From positions 372,001-436,000 of the forward strand of contig JAKLMB010000027.1 in assembly GCA_022813625.1 (NCBI GenBank): 64,000 nucleotides of DNA. Direction: 5' to 3'. The notes beneath the pieces were generated by a model. It saw only the letters and a list, made by a program, of their open reading frames with translations, was not told the origin of the DNA and did not search any database. Made by a program: the position numbers and the translations under genes. Origin of the DNA: Aaosphaeria pasadenensis (lineage: Eukaryota > Ascomycota > Dothideomycetes > Pleosporales). This document shows positions 56,698-64,000 of this stretch, in pieces (position 1 is the stretch's first letter; each line of letters opens with the position of its first letter).

Positions 56698-57189
56698 ATG
56701 TCTGACCGTGAATCCGACTCCGAGCCCCATGAGCGCACGACCATGCAGCAGGAGAAGGCCATCCTGGCCAAAAAGCAACAGAGGCGCGAGGCGGGCCTCC
56801 AGTCCGCCCGCTCGCGATCCCAATCCCGCCGCGACCGCCGGCGACGCATCCAGAAGGGCATCGAGGAGGGCAAGTACATGAAGACGGCCTCGCTGGAGGC
56901 ACTCGAGGAAGCCGACGCCAACAACGAGCTCAACTCCATGCAAGCCTTCGAGCGCATCGGTCCGGATTCCACCTCCATGGACGGGCCCGTCACCAAGGCC
57001 AGGGCCATGCGTGGTGAGATCCCAATGCGAGGTACGGATCCCAACCAGCCGTACCGGCAAGGGGAGGACAAGAAGAAGAGCGCGTTGGACGAGCAGGACG
57101 GCTTGAAGCTGAAGCTCGAGGCGAATCTCGAGATCGAGATCGAGCTCAAGGCTTCCATCAGAGGAGATCTCACATTGTCTCTATTGTAA
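56698..57189 (+). CDS. Charged small protein with alternating hydrophobic C-terminus (paralog B)
   Basis: A frame of 163 aa. No named family is recognised. An N-terminal acidic patch (SDRESDSEPHE) precedes a very basic helical segment (QRREAGLQSARSRSQSRRDR and RRRIQKGIEEGKYMK, about 28-62) that could bind nucleic acid or acidic partners. Then come a mixed helix with LEALEEADANNELNSMQAF and a short linker. The last 28 residues (136-163) start LKLKLEANLEIEIELKASI and end RGDLTLSLL. Aligned without gaps to paralog A, 19 of 28 positions are identical by eye, while the rest of the two proteins is unrelated. The TAA at 57187-57189 lies inside GTAAGT (57186-57191); splicing to CAG at 57337-57339 would give ...LSLLE and a stop. 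Confidence 0.8.
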   Translation: MSDRESDSEPHERTTMQQEKAILAKKQQRREAGLQSARSRSQSRRDRRRRIQKGIEEGKYMKTASLEALEEADANNELNSMQAFERIGPDSTSMDGPVTKARAMRGEIPMRGTDPNQPYRQGEDKKKSALDEQDGLKLKLEANLEIEIELKASIRGDLTLSLL

Positions 57190-57339
57190 GTACCGCAACA
57201 ACCTTTCCCTGGGCCTCCCGATGTTCTCGAGAGTGCCGTTTCCATTCTCTTCTCATGTCTTTTCCTTTTCCACTGCGTCCATCCCCCACCCAGTACCAGC
57301 CACAACTGGCTGTTAACGTATTTATGCAAATCTTAACAG
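57186..57339 (+). promoter_or_regulatory. Candidate terminal intron overlapping the stop codon of paralog B
   Basis: The GTAAGT donor covers the stop codon. A GCTGTTAAC branch-like element (around 57310-57317) and the acceptor CTTAACAG (ending 57339) lie 154 bases further. The spliced product would change the C-terminus from LSLL to LSLLE. It may equally be a 3' UTR intron. Confidence 0.45.
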
Positions 57340-58469
57340 GGAATAGTGCATGATTTACACGTTTTCCCTCCGAACCAACAAACCCTCTGCACGACTTGAC
57401 GAAACAAATCCTCTCCTACAAACGCTCGACCATCCAACCATGAAGAGACGAGTCCGAACTATGGAGTTCCACCACCATGTATTCATCTACGCGGCGAGTA
57501 ACCCATACAACCATTTCTAATCGGAAATCCATCGTCCGAGACTCCCGCCTTTCTTCCTACAACCACACCTTCTCGAGAGGGGAATTCTACCCCTTCTTTT
57601 TTTTCCTTTTCCTACCTATAATTCCGAGCGTTGGGAGTTTTTCTTTTTCTCAACGATGTTGCACCCCTTCGTGGTGGTGATAGGATGTTGATCTTCTTAC
57701 CATATTGTCTTTCAAACTATCTAGGAAAGGGGAGGACTTAACTCCGGCACTCATCAATCAATCATCATCGTCGTCATTATCATCATCTTATTGTTTAAAC
57801 CGTCCAAGAAAGAAAGAAAGAAGGAGAAAGAGAGCGAGGAAGAGGGAAACTAGGTACGAGATATGAATCTATTAACCTTTCAACCTCTTTGAAACTGTAA
57901 TGAGAGAAAGTGTAGGTAGTGAATGAGAAGGGAAATATGATTTTAATTGACACCGCTACCGACACTCAAATTGGCCTCTCCTCTCCGCCTCTCTCTCTCT
58001 CTTATAACCTCCCCACCATGAGTGATGCACTTCATACTCTCAAAAAAAACGTGTCCATCGTGCCTATCCTTTCTCGTTCCAGATGAATGAACGATTGAAC
58101 ACTAAATATGAGCGGAAGGGAGGTTCATGTTTTCACCTCCTCACTCCCGCCGAACTCCAAGCATCAAAAACCAAAAATATGGCGGGTATACCTCCAATCT
58201 CACCCTTCCTATCATGTCTAACATAAATAATTCACGTTTCAAAACAGTTCAGTTGACGGTATGAGTGATTGATTGTGAATGGGCAATGGCGGATCCCTAC
58301 AACTTTTTTATATACCAGACCCCCATTCCCAAAACATTTTTCCCCAAACGCAAAAGACTAGGCAGACAAGTAGTCGAAAGCCAATGTATTCGTCGTCCGC
58401 AAACCCCCGATTGATGAATCCGAAGTGAATCTGTCGAGACTGACACCTCCCTCATCGCCGCCAACGCAT
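57190..58469. other. Convergent intergenic region
   Basis: Shared 3' space of paralog B (plus) and the 112-aa gene (minus). AT-rich with C/T and AGAA microsatellite stretches; no supported gene. Confidence 0.5.
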
Positions 58470-59039
58470 CTAGCGAATGACGCCCCCAGCATCTTGGACT
58501 TCCTTCTGCCTAGCCAGGCTCTCCTTCTGCAGCTGCTCCTCCGTCCTCTTGTTACCCCGGGCGATCAACTTCTCGATCAGGCTGCCCTTCTTCGGCTCTC
58601 CCGTCCGGTCGGCGTCCTCGAACTCCTTCAGGTACGCATCTCGCTCTTCGGGACTCATGGCTGCGAGTTCGGAGTCGATGCTCGCGCGGGTGGCATCTGT
58701 GGTTCCGGTCAATTGAGTTCGGGATATTATAAAAGAGGCAGTGGTGTTGCTGAATTTTGTTCCATAACCAGTATGTCTATCCCGATGATCACAAATGCCC
58801 ATCATTCGACACTCAGCCGTCATGAGATGCAGATACACAACCCGGGGCGAAAGAAGTAGACAAGAAGATAATGATGATGGTTCGTAGCGTCGGATCTACT
58901 GCTTGCAGTGTAACAACATGGACTTACCATCCTCGATATTGGGTTGGCGAGAAGACACAGTGTTACCACCGGTGGTAACATCTGAGGTGTCTGGCTGAGA
59001 CTTGCGGCGGATGTGAAGCTTCTCCTTGAGCTTGTCCAT
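58470..59039 (-). CDS. Small charged conserved-looking protein (112 aa)
   Basis: Exons on the minus strand are 59039-58928 and 58696-58470, giving 112 aa. The intron is 231 bp, long for this window, but the GTAAGT donor and CAG acceptor restore the codon GAT and a smooth sequence. The protein starts MDKLKEKLHIRRKSQPDTSD and contains an acidic helix (SPEERDAYLKEFEDADRTG), then the basic helix KKGSLIEKLIARGNKRTEEQ. It appears fully soluble and helical with a Ser-rich linker in the first third. I do not recognise a named family. It neighbours paralogs A and B, which are also small and charged, but shares no motif with them. Confidence 0.75.
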
Positions 59040-59808
59040 TGCGTTGGAAATGAAGTTAAGGTTGGGTTGGAAGCAATGAGTTATCGCTTGAACGCGAACG
59101 ATGCTGTAACCGCTGTGGTGGAAATGACCGTGATCTTTGGTTTGTTTGTTGGTTGCTGTGGAATTGGGGATTTGTTTGTACGTCGTCAGATCCGTTTCGT
59201 TGTTAAGAGGGGTCGTAGGCGGAGCGGGACTAGATGTATTTATCAAGTACGTCATTGGCGTTGCATCGAAAGTTCCCCACATGGGAAAGCGATGACCTGG
59301 CTGGTTCTCTAGATGATTGTCGCGGCTGAAAAGTCGTTGAGCCCAATTAGGGTTCTTGACGACTATCCGTTGGGTGGATCACCCATGTGGTGGAACGGAA
59401 GGCCGGCATGAAGAGTGGAGGTGGGTCTTGAGTGAATGTTATTGGGGATCGCGATCCACGTGATGCCCAATTTGCATGAACCATCTTGACTGCTACTTGG
59501 GCTTAAGGCACTTTCATCCAATGGTAACTACTCAAACAAATGATATACACGATTTGCTGCCTCAATCACCCAATTTGGTGGAGAATATTGGCCATTGTTC
59601 CTGACCCGCCGGTGATTTAACAAGGAAAATGCTGAAATAGAGAATTAAATCATAAATTTACATATATCATTAAAGATGGTTGGTGTCCAAAAGGTATAAA
59701 CCATGCCCGCTGAACGTGCCTTCTATGTACAACGCTAATATTCACAACACCACTCTTGAAAGTCGCCCAGCATGCCAGATACGATGCTGCAATGCGTTAC
59801 TACCGTCG
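59040..59808. other. Intergenic region between 112-aa gene and MFS gene
   Basis: No supported gene. Contains the promoter of the 112-aa gene on the minus strand and the MFS 3' end. Confidence 0.5.
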
Positions 59809-61636
59809 TTACTTTCGTAATAAGCGAGTCTGTTCGTCATCTGTTTGCCCCTCGCCGTCTCCTTCAATCTCCTCTTCCTCATCAACTTGATCTTCGCTGG
59901 AACTCCATCCTTCTGCCTCGAGATCATCTCCTCGGATTCCAAAGCTGAGAAGAAAGCCTATGAATGAGACCCCACCGAAAATGCCAAAAACGAGTGCCTC
60001 GCCCTTTGGCTGGATGTTGGTAGCAGCGGTAAATAGTGATCCAGAGACAAAGGGTCCGGCAGCGCGGCCAGCAGCGGATAACGTTTGGGCAAGTCCATTC
60101 AGAGTCCCAAGCACGTTATGATTCGGGGCGGAGTTAGTTACCTGGGTAGCATGTTAGCACTCTGCTTCAACGAGCCGATTATGAACAGCGACCTACCAAT
60201 AGTAATGCAGATGTAAGGCCGCCAACACTGGCAACCGTTTTGATGACGAGGACGACGCCGAGCTCGGCCCATAGCCAGCCCCTACCTGTACCGATTCCGA
60301 ACGAAGGGTTGCTATCTTTGTAGCCAACCCACGGCATGAGCAAAAAGGCCACGACAAAAGCAGCTAGGCTGACTCTATATGTGACCTTGTTGCCGATCTT
60401 CTCTCTCAATTTCCCGTAGATGCCGATCTGGAATAAGATGGTGATCAGGCCAGCGAAAGCCAAGGAGAGTCCGACGGCTTCTGGCTTCAAGCCTCGTCCC
60501 GTGGGGGGAAGCTCTTCGGCAAATATGGGATAAAGAGAGTTGTATGATATGTTTGCCAGCTGGAAAATGAAATAGGTTACCAGGAGCAAGATGGTATCGC
60601 GATTGAAAACCTCACGTCTTGTGAGTTGCTCGCCAGAGCCTGCAGGGAACAGAACAGGAGCAGAGCCTTCAGAGTCATCATCATTGCTCTCGTCGTCGTC
60701 TTCATCTTCTTCGTCTTCTTCGTCAACATCGGTGAGCCGTTGGCTGTGAATTGATTTTCGCTTTCCTACCACGTATCGAATATATGTTGGTCGTGTGGAC
60801 GTCGTGAACTGCCAAAGCCAGGCAAACAGGTTTTCTACGCGTTTGCCGAGAGGAGGCAGGTGTTGTGCCTCTTCGAGACTCTCGTCGAGAAAGAGCATGC
60901 ACACAACAAGGTCGATGGCGAGAACCACTGCAGAGAATAGATTCGGCAGCAGGTATGGGTAGGGGTTATCCTGGGCCTTGTTGAATGGGTTCTTGTAGAA
61001 TACCAACATGCCTCCGACTATGGGACCGGTGATGGCGCCAATGCCATAGACGACCGGGAGATAGGTGAATGCTTTGGATTGGTTTGTTCGGTCTGTGATC
61101 TCTCCCAGGCAAGTTGACACAACGCCAGCATTGCCGTTAACAAGACCCATAAACATCTGAACCACGATTGCTTGCCACAACGTCCTGCAGAAGCCAAAGG
61201 CCAAGAAACAAGCCAGGGTCAGGAACGTTCCTATTATTATGACGGGTTTCCTGCCCACTCTATCTGACAACCAGCCCCAGAAGAAGTTGGTTGCGAACTG
61301 AGCCAAAGCGAACGAGGATGCGATGAGGCCAACAGCTATACCGGCCTGGCCATCCTTAACTTCGGGGAATGTCTTGGCCATCTCTGGCAAGTAGGGGCTT
61401 ATAGAATTAAGGGCAGTTTGTTCGGCGAGGGCGATGATGGCGAGGATGGCGAGCTGTCTGGTGGGTAAGGGAGACTCATGGTGACCTTCGTCGGAATCGG
61501 AGCCTTCGCTATTTCTTTGAGGAGGGGAGGAGGATAGAGGTTGACCGCGAGTAGAGGGAGGTTTCGTAGGGAACGTTTGGTAGTGGAGTGTTGACGATTT
61601 CCGTCTAGGATCGATGGTGGGCCTCCGTTGGCTCAT
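59809..61636 (-). CDS. MFS transporter, DHA1/ZIFL-like
   Basis: Exons on the minus strand are 61636-60197 and 60141-59809 (55-bp intron), giving 590 aa with about 12 predicted TM helices. The N-terminal 55 residues are cytosolic and Ser/Pro-rich. MFS signature A is present in the loop after TM2 (GWLSDRVGRKPVIIIG). Further features are VVSTCLGEITDRTNQSKAF and TYLPVVYGIGAITGPIVGG (motif C-like) between TM4 and TM5. The central loop has an acidic run (DEEDEEDEDDDESNDDDSEG, about 310-330). The C-terminal half contains NISYNSLYPIFAEELPPTGR and GLAQTLSAAGRAAGPFVSG. The relatives I recall are plant ZIFL1-like and fungal drug:H+ antiporters; the substrate could be a drug, zinc chelator or small organic acid. 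The acidic C-terminal tail may contain sorting signals. Confidence 0.9.
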
Positions 61637-63377
61637 GGCGGGGGGTTTTGTAGTATCCGTAGGGAAGGTAAGAAGAGAAAAGAAGAGAGAGTCGGAAGGA
61701 GAGTTTTACCTCTTAGACGAGGTCGAGGTAGTGGCAAGGAAGCTACAGCTTGCAGGCATGTAGCGGGAGGGAGGATGGGGAATCTGGCAGGGGATTGTAC
61801 TTGTCGTATGGGAGAAACAGCAAAAGCGCGAAGGAACGGGATGGGAATTCGCAGCTCTTGCGTCACACACAGCAAGCACTGAGATCGGGAGGGATGCTAT
61901 GACGGAAAGGGTTTAGTGTCGATCGGGTCGAGTTTGGCTCAGGGCGGGATGTCGGTCGGATCCGCAACGATATCCGAGTCTTAATAAGGTGCTTCGGATA
62001 TAATATGTTAATATGATGGATGAGGAGAGATATTGTGTACAAGCCATCAAATTTGGGGGGGAAAGGAGAAAGGAAGGCAAGAAAAGGTTTGAAGGATCTT
62101 ATCTATCCATAGCGAATACTTAACTTATACATATTCGGTGGTAGAAGGAAGATTCAGAGTGTGTCTACGCGCATTGTGGTACTTGTTGACCCAATGTCCA
62201 ACCAATCACTTCACGTTCATTACAGACAGCATCCACTACTTAGTCAGCCTTCCCTTTCCCATTCACTTCCGAAAATGCAATCACCTATCAACGTCTTCCC
62301 AGTAACAAATTTCCATTCTTCTACTGGTCACAGATACTCGTACATATGGTAACAGTCTACTTGTATACGGAATAGATGTTTTCCGTCTCCGTATTCAACA
62401 GGAAGCTCTCGGATACGCTTAACTCCATTCTGACCCGAATCCTCGTCTGCAGGTAAGGGTACGAGTAGTATTTGTATACTTCCTTTTCACCAACCAAAAT
62501 AGTAACACGGTCATATGACTTCTCTCGGATTAATATACAAATACAATATATTAGTCTACAAGCGAAGTTTTCCCCGGAATCGACTATGATAGTAAGCATG
62601 AAGTTCACCGCTTCCGCTTTCCACAGATCGCATCTTTATACATGTACCTCGCCACTGTGCTTCATGCAATTGCTGCCCAAGTAGTAATACGCCCCCAGAT
62701 CCTTCGGTCGAAGTGAGGAATGGTTTCTCCACAATCAATATCCACTCCACAGACATCTGAACAGTTTCGCCTTGCTCTGTCCACGTAACAATCTGACAAT
62801 GCTCACCCGCGCCGTACTCTCCCCGTCACCAGCCAACCCAAACTCCGATCAGGCCTCTCATCCAAGCAATGCACTAGAACAAATGACTTTGTTTCAAGAG
62901 AGAATCCTCTCAACTAGACAACGTCCTCGACCCACTATGCCAGATGATACAATGTAGAACAATGCCATTCTACAAGGCGAAGTAGACAAAGACCACCATG
63001 CAATGTTACTCACGAAAACGTGCTCATCGATTACCAAAACGTGCTCATCGAGTACCAAAACGTGCTCATTGAATGCAAGCTTTCGCACGCATTAGCTGGT
63101 AATTAATCTCTCATGCTTTGTTCTCGTCCGTAAGACAATTCCAATCTAATATAAAGTATCATTCTGTAGGCTCTCACTTTCAAGATGTAATGTGCTCGGG
63201 CTAGATCTGATTTCACTTTCACTGTTTCCTCCGCTGCCTGCGCTTGCACGTACTTTGCACGTCCCTTCTTTGTGGATTTATAGTCCATCCACGTTAGCTG
63301 ATATTTCTCTTCGTCTTCCAAGATAATCACTGCTACTCCTCTACCACAACGATCCAACTTTGTCTCCTTCCTTCAGT
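61637..63377. other. Intergenic region with a 21-bp tandem repeat
   Basis: About 1.7 kb, AT-rich, with no supported gene except the minisatellite listed separately. It holds the divergent promoters of the MFS gene (minus) and the DJ-1-like gene (plus). Confidence 0.5.
63015..63077. repeat. 21-bp tandem repeat, three copies
   Basis: Units begin at 63015, 63036 and 63057, each starting AAAACGTGCTCAT. The period is exactly 21 bp and the third copy is diverged at its end. Located about 300 bp upstream of the DJ-1-like gene. Confidence 0.85.
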
Positions 63378-64000
63378 ATGCGTGTCTCCTCCTTTGCACC
63401 GCTGCTCGCGACCCTTGGTTCCGTGCTTGCCATTCCAACCCAACCCTCGATCGACAACTCGACCGAGTATCCAAAGCATTATGGAATGCTTGTCTTCCCT
63501 CACTTCCAGGCTCTAGATGTCTTCGGTCCGTTGGACGTCCTCAATACCCTCGCTATGGTCTACAAGCTTCCCATGCAATTATCCATCATTAGCGCCACAC
63601 TCGATCCTGTCTCTACGGGCATGGGACCTAGTAGCTTTGGCGAGTCCATTGTGCCAACGATCACATTTGATCAAGTCCAATCCGAATATGGCAATGCCCG
63701 GGCGAGGGACATGGGTCACGTCACTGATCCTGGAAACTCAACAGGTCTTGGAGACGTCGACGTTTTGTTCGTGCCAGGTGGCGGTACGCGAAAGGACCTG
63801 ACTGCTGAAATCGATTTTGTCAAGAACATGTTCCCAAAGGTAATTCGCTGCCAAAGATGGAGTTCCTATTGCCATAGTGCTAACGATTCCCGATAGGTCA
63901 AACATGTCATCAGCGTCTGCACTGGTGCGACCATTCTTGCTCGTGCTGGCGTGTTGGACGGCCGCAACGCCACTACGAACAAGAAGTCCTGGCAATGGGT
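63378..64000 (+). CDS. Secreted DJ-1/PfpI family protein (partial, runs off the window)
   Basis: Exon 1 is 63378-63839 and exon 2 starts at 63897 and continues past the window end; at least 188 aa are visible. The signal peptide is MRVSSFAPLLATLGSVLAI, so the protein is probably extracellular or vacuolar. Class I glutamine amidotransferase-like fold: GMLVFPHFQALDVFGPLDVL in the first strand-helix, DVLFVPGGGTRKDLTAE, and the nucleophile elbow VISVCTGATILARAGVLDGR, in which Cys is the reactive residue. The glutamate that orients this Cys in DJ-1 is not obvious; the equivalent region reads LDVFGPLD. Fungal secreted members are often isonitrile-hydratase-like or glyoxalase-like. The last residues seen are NKKSWQW. 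Confidence 0.85.

Noticed and set aside
63015..63077. CRISPR-like short repeats
   Set aside because: Units are directly adjacent with no unique spacers, in a eukaryotic genome; a minisatellite.

Overview
The window is a 64 kb piece of a filamentous ascomycete genome (Pezizomycotina). The evidence is the many short introns (mostly 44-76 bp, with GTAAGT/GTATGT-type donors), single-gene transcription units on both strands, and typical fungal families: fungal rhodopsin-like receptors, DUF3632, F-box, P450, HMG-box and HSL-type esterases. The class cannot be fixed from the sequence alone; a leotiomycete-like fungus is my guess. No rRNA, tRNA, CRISPR array or intact transposon was recognised. Gene models were spliced by eye, and exon coordinates are given in each entry. 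Left edge (0.6-2.8 kb): two housekeeping genes, NAC-alpha (with a His/Asp repeat) and mitochondrial ATP synthase subunit d. From about 3.9 to 23.5 kb lies an accessory-looking stretch with long intergenic gaps: a putative single-pass membrane protein, two fungal rhodopsin-like receptors, a DUF3632 protein, an alpha/beta hydrolase, a SnoaL-like protein, a PRISE-like reductase, a cytochrome P450, a nucleoside-deoxyribosyltransferase-like protein, an F-box protein and a zinc alcohol/formaldehyde dehydrogenase. The hydrolase/SnoaL/reductase/P450 run (9.9-16.4 kb) resembles a tailoring or detoxification module without a backbone synthase. From 23.8 to 43.6 kb the window returns to broadly conserved cell biology: a PPIL1-type cyclophilin, an Rqt4/ASC-1-type ribosome quality-control zinc-finger protein, a secreted PQQ-like beta-propeller, mitochondrial acetylornithine aminotransferase (arginine synthesis), a large SNF2 ATPase without a RING, a membrane-anchored SGNH-like hydrolase with an altered nucleophile block, an HMG-box transcription factor and an HSL-type lipase/esterase. 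From 46.5 to 64 kb: a small secreted Cys-containing protein, a disordered hypothetical protein, a CCoAOMT-type O-methyltransferase, a DUF2470 membrane protein, then two paralogous small proteins (53.4 and 56.7 kb). These two share only a strictly alternating hydrophobic/polar C-terminus, and in both the stop codon overlaps a perfect GTAAGT splice donor. They are followed by a 112-aa conserved-looking charged protein, an MFS transporter, and a secreted DJ-1/PfpI protein cut by the window end. The paralogous pair is my best candidate for an undescribed protein family.
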